64,000 nt of DNA from Mesorhizobium sp. SOD10 (GCA_000824805.1 CCNA01000061.1:62001-126000); one strand, 5' to 3'. Counted from the stretch's first letter, positions 31,422 through 41,134 are shown. Translations and numbers: made by a program. Notes: a model not told the origin generated them from the letters alone.

Positions 31422-32708
31422 ATGCTGAAGCTGCATGAAAAATCCGGCGAAGATACCGTGGCGCTGATGGCCGATATCGGCCGCCGCGCCCGTGCGGCCG
31501 CCCGACCGTTGGCCGTCGCTTCAACCAAAGCCAAGAACGATGCGCTTCTCGCAATGGCGGACGCCATCCTGCGCAACGAGCACGCGATCCTCGAGGCCAA
31601 CGCCATCGACATGTCGAACGGCGAGGAGGCCGGTTTGTCCGGCTCCTTCATGGATCGCCTCAAACTCACCCCATCGCGCGTCAAGGCGATGGCCGACGGC
31701 ATTCGCGAGATCGCCGCTCTCAAGGATCCGGTCGGCGACGTCATCGCCGAGTGGGACCGGCCGAACGGCCTCCACATCGAGCGCGTGCGCACGCCGCTCG
31801 GCGTGATCGGCGTCATCTATGAGAGCAGGCCGAATGTGACGGCGGATGCCGGCGCGCTTTGCCTGAAGGCCGGCAATCCGGTGATCCTGCGCGGCGGGTC
31901 CGACTCGCTCAATTCGTCGGCCGCCATCCATGCCTGCATGGTCGAAGGGCTGAAGGCGGCCGGCCTGCTTGAGGACGCCATCCAGCTGGTGCCAACCACC
32001 GACCGCGCCGCTGTCGGCGAGATGCTCAAGGGCCTGAGCGGCAATCTCGACGTCATCATCCCGCGCGGCGGCAGGAGCCTGGTCGGGCGCGTGCAGACCG
32101 AGGCGCGGGTGCCGGTCTTCGCGCATCTGGAAGGCATCTGCCATCTCTTTATCGACCGCTCGGCCGATCTCGACATGGCGGTCAAGATCGCGGTCAACGC
32201 CAAGATGCGGCGCCCCGGCGTTTGCGGCGCCGCCGAGACCTTGCTGGTCGACCGCGCGGTGGCCGCCACGCATCTGGTGCCGGTCCTGGAAGCGCTGCGC
32301 GCCGCCGGCTGCGAGATCCATGCCGATGCCGAGGTGATGAAAGCCTTCGCCGATGCCAGCCCGGCAACCGACGCGGACTGGGTGACGGAGTATCTCGACG
32401 CCATCATCGCGGTGAAGCTGGTCGACGGCGTCGCCGGCGCGATCGAGCATATCGAGACTTTCTCCTCGCACCACACCGAAGCGATCATCGCGGAGGACGC
32501 GCAGGCGGTCGAAAAATTCTTCAACGAGATCGACTCGGCGATCCTCTTGCACAACGCCTCGACGCAGTTCGCCGATGGCGGCGAGTTCGGCATGGGCGCC
32601 GAGATCGGCATCGCCACCGGCAAGATGCATGCGCGCGGGCCGGTCGGCGTCGAGCAGCTCACCTCGTTCAAATACCGCGTGCGCGGATCGGGGCAGGTGA
32701 GGCCTTGA
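31422..32708 (+). CDS. proA: Gamma-glutamyl phosphate reductase
   Basis: 428 aa, aldehyde-dehydrogenase fold with nucleophile C268 in RRPGVCGAAETLL. It reduces glutamyl-5-phosphate to glutamate-5-semialdehyde with NADPH. Conserved blocks include GVIGVIYESRPNVTADAGAL, and the C-terminus is GPVGVEQLTSFKY. It is directly behind proB in the obgE-proB-proA-nadD cluster. Confidence 0.97.
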   Translation: MLKLHEKSGEDTVALMADIGRRARAAARPLAVASTKAKNDALLAMADAILRNEHAILEANAIDMSNGEEAGLSGSFMDRLKLTPSRVKAMADGIREIAALKDPVGDVIAEWDRPNGLHIERVRTPLGVIGVIYESRPNVTADAGALCLKAGNPVILRGGSDSLNSSAAIHACMVEGLKAAGLLEDAIQLVPTTDRAAVGEMLKGLSGNLDVIIPRGGRSLVGRVQTEARVPVFAHLEGICHLFIDRSADLDMAVKIAVNAKMRRPGVCGAAETLLVDRAVAATHLVPVLEALRAAGCEIHADAEVMKAFADASPATDADWVTEYLDAIIAVKLVDGVAGAIEHIETFSSHHTEAIIAEDAQAVEKFFNEIDSAILLHNASTQFADGGEFGMGAEIGIATGKMHARGPVGVEQLTSFKYRVRGSGQVRP

Positions 32709-32746
32709 CCTTTTTCGCCCGGAAGGCCTGAGGGAGGCCAAGGCGA

Positions 32747-33379
32747 ATGCTTTCCCAGCCCGAACAGCCCGTCCCGGCCCGCTACTTTCGTATGCCGCAC
32801 GCCGCCAAGGGCCTGACCGTCGGCCTGTTCGGCGGTTCGTTCAACCCGCCGCATGCCGGCCATGCGCTGGTCGCCGAGATCGCGCTGAGACGGCTTGCGC
32901 TCGACCAGCTGTGGTGGGTGGTGACGCCCGGCAATCCGCTGAAAAACGCGGGCGAACTGGCGACGCTCGCCGAGCGTATCGAGCTTTCGGAAAAGATCGC
33001 CAGGAATCCGAAGATCAAGGTCACTGCCTTCGAGGCGGCACATCACGTTCGCTACACCGCCGACACGCTGGCGCTGGTCAAGGCGCGCAATCCGGGTGTC
33101 GATTTCGTCTGGATCATGGGCGCCGACAGCCTGCGCGACTTCCACCGCTGGCAGCGCTGGCGCGAGATCGTGCTGACCTTCCCGATCGCCGTCATCGACC
33201 GTCCGGGCGCCACGCTCTCCTTCCTGTCGTCGGTGGTCGCCAAGACCTTCGACTATGCCCGCATCGACGAGGGAGACGCGCCGCTGCTCGCCCGCATGCA
33301 GGCGCCGGCCTGGACCTTCGTCCACGGGCCGCGCTCGTCGCTGTCGTCCACCGCGATCCGTAAGGCGGCGAAGGGCTGA
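32747..33379 (+). CDS. nadD: Nicotinate-nucleotide adenylyltransferase
   Basis: 210 aa. GLFGGSFNPPHAGHALVAE holds the (H/T)xGH nucleotidyltransferase motif, and SSLSSTAIRKAAKG is the ISSTxIR-type end. It converts nicotinate mononucleotide to deamido-NAD. ATG 32747 has GGAGG upstream; ATG 32792 is a shorter option. Confidence 0.95.
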   Translation: MLSQPEQPVPARYFRMPHAAKGLTVGLFGGSFNPPHAGHALVAEIALRRLALDQLWWVVTPGNPLKNAGELATLAERIELSEKIARNPKIKVTAFEAAHHVRYTADTLALVKARNPGVDFVWIMGADSLRDFHRWQRWREIVLTFPIAVIDRPGATLSFLSSVVAKTFDYARIDEGDAPLLARMQAPAWTFVHGPRSSLSSTAIRKAAKG

Positions 33380-33385
33380 GCGCCC

Positions 33386-33440
33386 TCCTTCTCCCCTTGT
33401 GGGCGTGTTCTTGCTGAACAGGCCCACAAGGGGAGAAGGA
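33386..33440. repeat. REP-like long hairpin
   Basis: A perfect 19-bp inverted repeat (33386-33404 with 33422-33440, beginning TCCTTCTCCCC) has a further TGTTC/GAACA pair inside the loop. It lies 7 bp after nadD and may act as a terminator. It belongs to the CTTCTCCCC family seen elsewhere in the window. Confidence 0.75.
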
Positions 33441-33500
33441 CAAGCCGGGCCATGTCGCTTTTACGGCTGCTTTTCGCCTGACGGCAGGAGATGCTAGAGC

Positions 33501-34787
33501 ATGCTGCAGCAGGACCAAGCCACAACCGATCGGATACAGGACGCGCAATCGGCGCCGCTGATCGCCATTGCCAGCGTCATCGTGTCGATGGCGCTGACCG
33601 CGATCGGCAATGGGCTGATGTTCGCCTATATCCCGGTGCGTCTCGGCGCCGACGGCTTCGATCCCACCTGGGCCGGGCTGATCGTCACCGGCCTTTCGGC
33701 CGGCGGGCTGGCCGGCTGCATCCTGACGGGGCCGCTGGTGAGGCGCGTCGGGCACGCCCGCGCCTTCATGGTGCTGTCGGCGCTGATCGCGCTTTCCAAC
33801 GCGGCTATCGGCGCCGGGCCAATCCCGTTGCTGTGGATCGCCGCGCGGGCGCTCTACGGCTTCGCCATCTGCGGGCTGTTCATCGTCGCGCAGAGCTGGC
33901 TGAACGACGCCTTGCCGAATTCGATCCGCGGCCGGGTGATGGCGGTGTTCTATGTCGCCTATATCGCCGGGCTGGGCGTGGGATATGCGACGCTGGCCGC
34001 AGTCGACATCCACACGGCCGCGGCAGCGCTGATCGGCATCACCTTCACGGCGCTTTCCATCCTGCCTGTCGGCATGACGCGGCTTGCCCAGCCGCCGGCG
34101 CCGCAGGCCGCATCGGTGGCGCTGCGCCGCGCCTGGCGCATCTCGCCGGTCGGCGTCGCCGGCATGCTCGCCGTCGGCGGCCTGTCGATGATCGTTTCCG
34201 GCTTTGCGCCGATCCATGCCACCGCCAAGGGCTACAGCCAGGCCGATGTGGCGCTGCTTTTGTCGGCAATGCCGGTCGGCACGCTGATCCTGCAGATCCC
34301 GCTCGGCTGGATTTCGGACCGCACCGACCGGCGCTATGTGCTGGCGGGCGCGGCGGCGCTGGCGGTCGTCGCCAGCGTGCTTGCCATTGCCTTCGACGGC
34401 GGCGCGCTGATGGCGCTGGTGGTGATCTATCTCATTTGGGACGGAGCCTCGGAATCGATCTATGCGCTCTCCAGCGCGCATGCCGCCGACCGCGCCGCCA
34501 AGGACGAGCTTTTGGCGCTGTCGAGCTCGATGCTGTTCGCCTGGTCGCTGGCCGGCTTCATCGTGCCGGGCCTGGTCACCGCGCTTTCCGCCGTTTTCGG
34601 CACGGCGACCTTCATCTATGTCGGCATCGTCATCGCATCGGCCTTCTGCCTGTTCGTGCTTTGGCGCGTGATGGCGGGCCGGCCGACGCCAGCGCCCACA
34701 AGCGGCAGTTTCGCGCCGATGTCGGCGCAGACGCCCTTGCCGGTGGAGCTTGCCTTCGCCCCGGACGAGACGGCGACCAAGCACTGA
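33501..34787 (+). CDS. MFS transporter (YcaD/UMF-like)
   Basis: 428 aa with about 12 hydrophobic segments and the MFS layout of two six-helix halves. PVRLGADGFDPTWAGLIVTG and the loop GPLVRRVGHARAF (motif A-like) lie in the first half. The second half has GWISDRTDRRYVL, a clear second motif A. It probably exports or imports a small molecule; the substrate is unknown. It converges on the MscS gene. Confidence 0.88.
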   Translation: MLQQDQATTDRIQDAQSAPLIAIASVIVSMALTAIGNGLMFAYIPVRLGADGFDPTWAGLIVTGLSAGGLAGCILTGPLVRRVGHARAFMVLSALIALSNAAIGAGPIPLLWIAARALYGFAICGLFIVAQSWLNDALPNSIRGRVMAVFYVAYIAGLGVGYATLAAVDIHTAAAALIGITFTALSILPVGMTRLAQPPAPQAASVALRRAWRISPVGVAGMLAVGGLSMIVSGFAPIHATAKGYSQADVALLLSAMPVGTLILQIPLGWISDRTDRRYVLAGAAALAVVASVLAIAFDGGALMALVVIYLIWDGASESIYALSSAHAADRAAKDELLALSSSMLFAWSLAGFIVPGLVTALSAVFGTATFIYVGIVIASAFCLFVLWRVMAGRPTPAPTSGSFAPMSAQTPLPVELAFAPDETATKH

Positions 34788-34792
34788 TCGGG

Positions 34793-35644
34793 CTACTGCT
34801 TGCGCGCCTCCGGCGCCGGCACTTCCGGCGGCGGCAGCGGGATCGAGATGCCTTCGCTGTCGAAAGCCTGCTTGGCGCGCTTGGTCATGTCAATCTGGGT
34901 CGAGAAGTAGTCGGCGGCGGATGTCCAGTAGCGCAAGATGAGCGAAACGGTCGCGTCGCCGAGACTGGCCACGAAGGCGATCGGTGCCGGTTCGCGGCGG
35001 ATGCGCTTTTCGGCCCCGGCGATGGCAAGCAGCGTCTTTTGCGCGCGGTCGATATCGTTCCAGGAGCCGATGCTCAAGGTGATGTCGGTGCGGCGCACGC
35101 CATTGCGGGTGAAATTGCGCACCGGCTGGTTCCACAGCGTGGAGTTGGGCGCCAGTATATAGACGCCTTCCACGGTGCGCAGCTTGGTGGCGAACAGGCC
35201 GATCTCCTCGACCTTGCCGGCAATCGAGCCGACCTCGACATTTTCGCCGATGCGGAAGGGTCTCAGCGCAAGCAGCATAATCCCGGCCGCAATGTTCTGC
35301 AGCGTGCCCTGCAATGCCAGCCCGATAGCCAGGCCGGCAGCGCCGATCGCAGCAATGATGGAGGCTGTCTGCACGCCGAACTGGCCGAGCACCATGATGA
35401 CGACGAGGATCAGGATGGCGTAGCGCACGACCTGCGAGAAAAAGTGCCGCAAGGTCTCGTCGAAGCCGTGGATGTGGCCAAGGCCGGCATAAATCGACCG
35501 TTCGGCAAGACCGGCAACGAGATAGCCGACGACGAGGAGGATGACGGCGCCGACTGCCGAGAAAGAGTACGAAACGATCAGCGTGCTCAACTGCGCGAGC
35601 CCGGCCTGGATGGTGAGCAAGGCGTTTTGCGGATCAAGCGGCAT
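34793..35644 (-). CDS. Small-conductance mechanosensitive channel (MscS family)
   Basis: 283 aa from ATG 35644. Three N-terminal transmembrane helices are followed by the MscS pore helix and beta domain (GAAGLAIGLALQGTLQNIAA, then RPFRIGENVEVGSIAGKVEE), as in MscS. It opens on membrane tension to release solutes during hypo-osmotic shock. The frame opens further upstream but lacks conserved sequence there. Confidence 0.9.
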   Translation of the reverse strand: MPLDPQNALLTIQAGLAQLSTLIVSYSFSAVGAVILLVVGYLVAGLAERSIYAGLGHIHGFDETLRHFFSQVVRYAILILVVIMVLGQFGVQTASIIAAIGAAGLAIGLALQGTLQNIAAGIMLLALRPFRIGENVEVGSIAGKVEEIGLFATKLRTVEGVYILAPNSTLWNQPVRNFTRNGVRRTDITLSIGSWNDIDRAQKTLLAIAGAEKRIRREPAPIAFVASLGDATVSLILRYWTSAADYFSTQIDMTKRAKQAFDSEGISIPLPPPEVPAPEARKQ

Positions 35645-35877
35645 GGCGGGCGTCCCCTTTTTGGTCGTTGAGCCGATAACCCCCGCGATGCAGCGATAGT
35701 TCCGATATTTCGGCTCCCGAAGCTCAGGCAAATCGCGGCGTGGAGAGCCCGTCGTCTTGAAACTGCAATGGAACTCTGCCTATCTAAGTGGTGTCGCCCG
35801 ATTTGCCGGGTGATTTGGTTGTTCTTGTTGGGAAAGGAAACACACTGAGAACAGCACTGCGGAAGAAGGCTGACATC

Positions 35878-36255
35878 ATGCCTTCGCCGGCCGGGATCAG
35901 CGGAAACGATGCTGCCTCCCTCGCCATCGACACAGTCCTTGCCAGTCTGGAAGACTCCAAGGCCGAAAACATCGTCTCAATCGACATCCAGGGGAAATCG
36001 AGCCTCGGCGACTATATGGTCATCGCCTCGGGTCGATCGCACCGTCATGTCTCGGCTGTCGCCGACCATCTTCTCAAGGCGCTGAAGGATGCCGGCCTCG
36101 GCACGGCGCGCGTCGAGGGGCTGGCCAGCGCCGACTGGGTCCTGATCGATTCGGGCGACATCATCGTCCATGTCTTCCGCCCCGAAGTCCGCGAATTCTA
36201 CAATCTCGAAAAGATGTGGCAGGCGCCGGACCTCGAGGAAGAGACCTTGCACTGA
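35878..36255 (+). CDS. rsfS: Ribosomal silencing factor RsfS
   Basis: 125 aa from ATG 35878 (GAAGG upstream; the frame is open from 35788). Core: DTVLASLEDSKAENIVSIDI, then DYMVIASGRSHRHVSAVADH and DWVLIDSGDIIVHVFRPEVR. It binds L14 and blocks 30S-50S joining in starvation. It is followed by rlmH, the usual neighbour. An MFS gene and an MscS gene separate it from nadD. Confidence 0.95.
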   Translation: MPSPAGISGNDAASLAIDTVLASLEDSKAENIVSIDIQGKSSLGDYMVIASGRSHRHVSAVADHLLKALKDAGLGTARVEGLASADWVLIDSGDIIVHVFRPEVREFYNLEKMWQAPDLEEETLH

Positions 36256-36317
36256 GGCTTGATCCGCCTGCCGTGAGCCGTCACGGTATGCATTAGGACA
36301 AGCTCGCCGGGGCGAGG

Positions 36318-36800
36318 ATGAAGATCACCGTTCATGCCGTGGGCCGGATGAAGACCGGCCCCGAGAGAGAACTCGCCGACCGCTATTTCGAGCGCTTCGC
36401 CAAAAGCGGGCCCGCGGTCGGGCTGGAATTTGCCGGCATCGTCGAGGTCCCCGAGAGCCGCGGACAGGGCGCCGACGAGCGCCGCCGCGAGGAAGCCCAG
36501 AAACTGCAGGCCCAGTTGCAGGCCGGTAGCGTTCTCATCCTGCTCGACGAGCGCGGCAAGTCGCTTTCCTCAGAGGATCTTGCCGCCCGCATCGGCCAAT
36601 TGCGCGACGGTGGCCGCAAGGCGCTGGTCGTCGCCATCGGCGGCGCCGACGGCCATGACAGATCCTTACGCCAGCGGGCCGATCTGGTGCTGTCCTTCGG
36701 CGCGCTGACCTGGCCGCACCAGCTGGTGCGGGTGATGCTGGGCGAGCAGCTTTACCGGATCGCGACCATCCTAGCGGGGCACCCATATCATCGGTCGTGA
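36318..36800 (+). CDS. rlmH: 23S rRNA pseudouridine1915 N3-methyltransferase
   Basis: 160 aa, SPOUT fold. LILLDERGKSLSSEDLA, the glycine loop VVAIGGADGHD, and LSFGALTWPHQLVRVMLGEQ with the terminal YRIATILAGHPYHRS knot region are all conserved. It methylates pseudouridine 1915 of 23S rRNA with SAM on the 70S ribosome. It is 62 bp after rsfS. Confidence 0.96.
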   Translation: MKITVHAVGRMKTGPERELADRYFERFAKSGPAVGLEFAGIVEVPESRGQGADERRREEAQKLQAQLQAGSVLILLDERGKSLSSEDLAARIGQLRDGGRKALVVAIGGADGHDRSLRQRADLVLSFGALTWPHQLVRVMLGEQLYRIATILAGHPYHRS

Positions 36801-36934
36801 ACGGCGTTTGCGATCTACAAAAGCTTGTCGATGCCCGGATTTTCGCCTTAAACGCTGACCATCCCAAGCTTGAGCGGGCGCTTCCCACATGGTTGATGGT
36901 TCGTTAACGAAGCGGCGGATAGGTTAGAGGCCTT

Positions 36935-38269
36935 ATGTCTGAAGGCTGGTACCCGATTACGCGCGCCTGGCGCAGCCGCTGCGGCTTGACCCTTGTCGCC
37001 GCCCTGGCGGCGATCGGCCCGGTCCGGGCGGCCGAGAACTCGCTCGACATGGCGCCCGATCCGGATCAGAGCCGGGCCGAATATGAGCAGGTTTCCAAGG
37101 AGATCACGCTTTCGTCGGAGCGGCTGGCCAAGCTCGCCGCCGACATTGCCTCGGTGCGGAAGGATTATGCCTCGATCACCGCGGCGCTGATCCAATCTGC
37201 GATGACGGAGCAGAAGCTTGGCCAGGACATCGAGGATATCGGCGCCAAGCTCGAGGGGCTAAAGGCCGAGGAAAAGAAGCTGCGCGCCTCGCTCATGGCG
37301 CGGCGCGACGTGCTGGCCGAAGTATTGGGGGCGCTGCAGCGCATGGGTCTCAACCCGCCGCCGGCGATCCTGGTCAAGCCCGAGGATGCGCTGTCGTCGG
37401 TGCGCAGCGCCATCCTGCTCGGCGCGGTGGTGCCGGAACTGCGCCAGCAGACCGACCGGCTGATGGCCGACCTCAAGGAGCAGACGCGCGTGACGGCCTC
37501 GATCGAGGCCGAGCGGGCGAGACTCACCACCGCGGTCACCGACCAGACGGCGGAGAAGAAGCGGCTCACCATGCTGCTCGAGGCCAAGAAGAAGCTGCAG
37601 GCCGATACGCAGGCGGCGATCGCGGCCGAGCAGCAGCATTCGCAGCAGCTGGCGGCGAAGGCGAGCAGCCTCAAGGACCTGATCGCCTCGCTCGAAGCCG
37701 ACAAGGCGCGCAAGGCGCAGGATCAGGTCAAGGCGGGCGAGCGCAAATCGACCGACGCCGACACGACGGCCTCGACCGCCGAGCTCGCCGCGCTGCCGGT
37801 GCCGGAGGCCAACCGCCTCACCGGGTCGGCGCCGTTTTCGGCTTTGCAAGGCCAGATCGCGCTGCCGGTCATCGGCAAGATAAAGTTGCGTTTCGGCGCC
37901 GATGACGGCAATGGCGCGGCGATGCAGGGTGACATGGTTGCGACACAATCGGGGGCCATCGTCACCGCGCCGGCGGATGGAAACGTGCTTTATGCGGGGC
38001 CGTTTCGCTCCTATGGTCAACTCTTGATCCTCAATGCGGGCGACGGGTATCATGTCGTCCTGGCGGGGATGAGCAGAATCAGCGTCGCGACGGGACAGTC
38101 GGTGCTCGCGGGAGAGCCGATCGGCGCGATGGGAGAGGCTCGGGTGGCAAGCACCTCGGCCTCGCGGAATGGAAATGCGACGCCGGAACTCTATGTCGAG
38201 TTCCGCAAGGATGGAAAACCCGTCGATCCGGCCCCATGGTGGGCGGACCGATTCTCTGGAAGGACGTGA
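36935..38269 (+). CDS. EnvC-like murein hydrolase activator (degenerate M23)
   Basis: 444 aa. Signal peptide at ~15-36 (LTLVAALAAIGPVRA), a long coiled coil (~45-280), then a LytM/M23-like domain at the C-terminus. The zinc ligands of active M23 enzymes are not kept: the first H/D pair is absent and the HxH site reads YHVVLAGM. So it is probably an activator of amidases, as EnvC is, and acts in the periplasm at division. ctpA follows by 1 nt, a conserved pairing. Confidence 0.9.
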   Translation: MSEGWYPITRAWRSRCGLTLVAALAAIGPVRAAENSLDMAPDPDQSRAEYEQVSKEITLSSERLAKLAADIASVRKDYASITAALIQSAMTEQKLGQDIEDIGAKLEGLKAEEKKLRASLMARRDVLAEVLGALQRMGLNPPPAILVKPEDALSSVRSAILLGAVVPELRQQTDRLMADLKEQTRVTASIEAERARLTTAVTDQTAEKKRLTMLLEAKKKLQADTQAAIAAEQQHSQQLAAKASSLKDLIASLEADKARKAQDQVKAGERKSTDADTTASTAELAALPVPEANRLTGSAPFSALQGQIALPVIGKIKLRFGADDGNGAAMQGDMVATQSGAIVTAPADGNVLYAGPFRSYGQLLILNAGDGYHVVLAGMSRISVATGQSVLAGEPIGAMGEARVASTSASRNGNATPELYVEFRKDGKPVDPAPWWADRFSGRT

Positions 38270-38270
38270 A

Positions 38271-39602
38271 ATGATGCGGAAACTGTCGCTTCTTTTTGCC
38301 GGCGCGCTGATGGGCGCATCGGCAATGAGCCTGGTCTACGGCGCACCGGGTTCGGCGGCGAACGCTGCGGGCTCGGAAACCTACAAGCAGCTGGCGATCT
38401 TCGGCGATATCTTCGAGCGCGTGCGCGCGAATTACGTGACGCCGCCTGACGACAAGTCGCTGGTCGAGAACGCGATCAACGGCATGTTGTCCTCGCTCGA
38501 CCCGCACTCTTCCTACATGAATGCCGAGCAGGCGCAGGATATGCGCGTGCAGACCAAGGGCGAGTTCGGCGGCCTCGGCATCGAGGTCACCATGGAAAAC
38601 GATCTCGTCAAGGTGATCACGCCGATCGACGACACGCCGGCCGCCAAGGCAGGCGTGCTGGCCGGCGACTATATCGCCAAGATCGACGGCGAGGAGGTTC
38701 GCGGCCTCACCCTCAACGACGCGGTCGAGAAGATGCGCGGGCCGGTCAACACGCCGATCAAGCTCACCATCCTGCGCCAGGGCGCCGACAAGCCGATCGA
38801 GTTGACGGTGGTGCGCGACATCATCAAGGTCAAGGCGGTGAAGTACCGGGTCGAGAACGACATCGGCTACATGAAGATCACCTCCTTCACCGAAAAGACC
38901 TATGACGATCTCGAGAACGCCATCGAGAACATCAAGAAGCAGGTGCCGAACGACAAGCTGAAGGGCTATGTGCTCGATCTGCGCCTCAATCCGGGCGGCC
39001 TGCTCGACCAGGCGGTGAGCGTGTCGGACGCGTTCCTCAAGCGTGGCGAGATCGTCTCGACGCGCGGCCGCGACCCGAAGGATGTCACCCGCTTCGACGC
39101 CAAGCCGAAGCAGAACGACGACATCAACGGCAAGCCGCTGATCGTGCTGGTCAATGGCGGTTCGGCTAGTGCCTCGGAGATCGTCGCCGGCGCACTGCAG
39201 GATCTGCGCCGCGCCACCGTGGTCGGCACGCAGTCCTTCGGCAAGGGCTCGGTGCAGACCATCATCCCGCTCGGCGAGAATGGCGCGCTCAGGCTCACCA
39301 CGGCGCTCTATTACACGCCGTCGGGCAAGTCGATCCAGGGCAAGGGCATCACGCCCGATATCAAGGTCGACCAGCCGCTGCCGCCGGATCTCCAGGGTCG
39401 CGACCTGACCCGCGGCGAATCCGACCTCAAGGGCCACATCAAGGGCGCCGACGAGAACGCCAGCGGCTCCGGCTCGGCCGCCTATGTGCCGCCGGAACCC
39501 AAGGACGATCTGCAGCTGATCTATGCCGAGCAGCTGCTGCGCGGCGAAAAGACCGACCCGTCCTTCCCGCCGAACCCGGACAAGGCTGTGTTGAACCAGT
39601 AA
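38271..39602 (+). CDS. ctpA: Carboxy-terminal processing peptidase (S41A)
   Basis: 443 aa. Signal peptide (LSLLFAGALMGASAMSLVYG), PDZ domain (~90-180; FGGLGIEVTMEN, AGDYIAKIDGEEV), then S41 protease with the Ser cluster NGGSASASEIVAG (Ser within 298-302) and Lys in SFGKGSVQ. It degrades or matures periplasmic proteins from the C-terminus. ATG 38271 sits right after the EnvC-like stop, so the two are co-translated. Confidence 0.95.
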   Translation: MMRKLSLLFAGALMGASAMSLVYGAPGSAANAAGSETYKQLAIFGDIFERVRANYVTPPDDKSLVENAINGMLSSLDPHSSYMNAEQAQDMRVQTKGEFGGLGIEVTMENDLVKVITPIDDTPAAKAGVLAGDYIAKIDGEEVRGLTLNDAVEKMRGPVNTPIKLTILRQGADKPIELTVVRDIIKVKAVKYRVENDIGYMKITSFTEKTYDDLENAIENIKKQVPNDKLKGYVLDLRLNPGGLLDQAVSVSDAFLKRGEIVSTRGRDPKDVTRFDAKPKQNDDINGKPLIVLVNGGSASASEIVAGALQDLRRATVVGTQSFGKGSVQTIIPLGENGALRLTTALYYTPSGKSIQGKGITPDIKVDQPLPPDLQGRDLTRGESDLKGHIKGADENASGSGSAAYVPPEPKDDLQLIYAEQLLRGEKTDPSFPPNPDKAVLNQ

Positions 39603-39791
39603 CGCGGTTCGGCCGGAGCGGGGCTCTGGCCGATCAAGCCAAGCAATGCAATGCTGCCGGGACCGCGAGGTTCCGGCAGTTTGATTCGGGCACAGGGGCT
39701 GGGCGCCACGCGTCTGGGGTATAGCGCCGAAGATTGCGCAGGATTTCACGTTTAACGTGACGTTCACGGGGGCGGGTGCTGGGAACTTAAC

Positions 39792-40982
39792 TTGGCAGAC
39801 ATCGGCAAAGATATCGAACGCCCGCTCGGACAGTCGCTGCCGGCCAAGCGCTCCGCGCGCCGCGGCATCGGCGGCGGCACCCTTGCCGCCGCGGTCGCCG
39901 TGCTTGCCGTGATCGGCGTCTCCGGCGCAATCGCGCTGCGTGAAAAGCCGTTCCGCAAGCCGGAAGAGGTCGCGGTCTCGACGCCGAAGGTCGTCGCCGC
40001 TCCCGCCACACCCGCGCCGCCTCCCGCACCGGCTCCGGTCGCGGCGACGACGCCACAGGCAAGCACGCCGATGAAGAGCGGCGGGCCGCAGATCATCCAC
40101 GTCCAGACCGAGGAGGGCGACGGGCCACCGAAGGCGGCGATCGTCATCCGCGATCCCTCGACACTCGGGCAGAATCTCAAAATCGCCCACATTCCGGACA
40201 GGGCGCTGATCGAGGCCAGCGACACCGGTCCGCTGCCGATGCGGTCCGCTGACGGCAGGCGGCCCTTCGACGTCTATGCGCGGCCGTGGTCGGGGGCGCG
40301 CGGGGCGCGTGTTGCGATCGTCATCGGCGGACTCGCCGTGTCGCAGACCGGTACGCAAGCGGCGATCGCCAAGCTGCCGGCCGAAGTGACGCTGGCCTTC
40401 GCGCCGCAAGGCAATAGCATTGGCCGCTGGATGCAGGCGGCAAGGCAGAGCGGGCACGAGATCGTCATGCAGGTGCCGCTCGAGCCGTTCGACTATCCCA
40501 ACGTCAATCCCGGTCGCAACACGCTGACGGTGTCGGCCAGCCCGGACGAGAACCTGAAGAGCCTGCGCTGGGCGCTGTCCAGGACCACGAATTATACCGG
40601 GGTCATGAACTATATGGGCGCGCGCTTTTCAGCTGACACGAAGGCGATGGAACCGTTCATGGCCGAGCTCGGCAAGCGGGGACTTGCCTATGTCGACGAC
40701 GGGTCTTCCGCGCGCAGCGTCGCGCCTGGGCTTGCCTTGAAGGACGGCGTGCCGTTCGTCGCCGGCGACATGGCGATCGATGCCGTGCAGGATCGCGGCG
40801 AAATCCTGAAGAAGCTGGACAGCCTTGAGGCGACGGCTCGGGCCAAGGGCAGCGCGGTCGGCATCGGTTCGGCGTTCGACATCACCGTCGACACGGTGAC
40901 GTCCTGGATCGCGGAAGCGAAGAAGCGCGGCATCGAGATCGTGCCGATCTCGGCGGTGGCGATCGATCCGCAAAAGGGGTAA
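39792..40982 (+). CDS. Divergent polysaccharide deacetylase family protein
   Basis: 396 aa from a TTG at 39792; no ATG gives the conserved N-terminus. A membrane anchor (~27-49, LAAAVAVLAVIGVSGAIAL) and a Pro/Ala linker precede a YibQ-like NodB-related domain (VAIVIGGLAVSQTGT, LPAEVTLAFAPQGNSIGRW, HEIVMQVPLEP). It lies behind envC-like and ctpA as in other alphaproteobacteria, implying a role in envelope polysaccharide or peptidoglycan. Enzyme activity is unproven. Confidence 0.88.
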   Translation: MADIGKDIERPLGQSLPAKRSARRGIGGGTLAAAVAVLAVIGVSGAIALREKPFRKPEEVAVSTPKVVAAPATPAPPPAPAPVAATTPQASTPMKSGGPQIIHVQTEEGDGPPKAAIVIRDPSTLGQNLKIAHIPDRALIEASDTGPLPMRSADGRRPFDVYARPWSGARGARVAIVIGGLAVSQTGTQAAIAKLPAEVTLAFAPQGNSIGRWMQAARQSGHEIVMQVPLEPFDYPNVNPGRNTLTVSASPDENLKSLRWALSRTTNYTGVMNYMGARFSADTKAMEPFMAELGKRGLAYVDDGSSARSVAPGLALKDGVPFVAGDMAIDAVQDRGEILKKLDSLEATARAKGSAVGIGSAFDITVDTVTSWIAEAKKRGIEIVPISAVAIDPQKG

Positions 40983-41127
40983 CAGCCGTCTTGATAATTC
41001 TACTCCGGCGGGCATCTGGCGGCGTTTTCTGCGCTTCCGGTGCTCGCGTACTTTAAGTACGCTCCGCTCCGGTTCTCGAAACCACTCGCCACCTGCCTCG
41101 CCGGAGCGAATTCTCAAAACGGCTGTA
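40982..41127. repeat. Large imperfect palindrome, about 146 bp
   Basis: The left arm (40982-41051) and the reverse complement of the right arm (41057-41127) match over about 70 nt with roughly 70 percent identity. The tip is perfect (GCGTAC-TTTAA-GTACGC). Both outer ends share AACAGCCGT-type sequence. It fills the whole gap before rppH and looks like a dispersed palindromic element or MITE-like repeat. Confidence 0.65.
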
Positions 41128-41134
41128 TAATCCA

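Noticed and set aside
33192..34784. 530-codon minus-strand frame opposite the MFS gene
   Set aside because: Antisense shadow rich in Arg, Gln and His; the MFS transporter on the plus strand has clear membrane segments and motifs.
38079..40457. 792-codon minus-strand frame opposite ctpA and the deacetylase gene
   Set aside because: Arginine-rich low-complexity translation typical of the antisense of high-GC genes; the plus-strand genes are conserved families.
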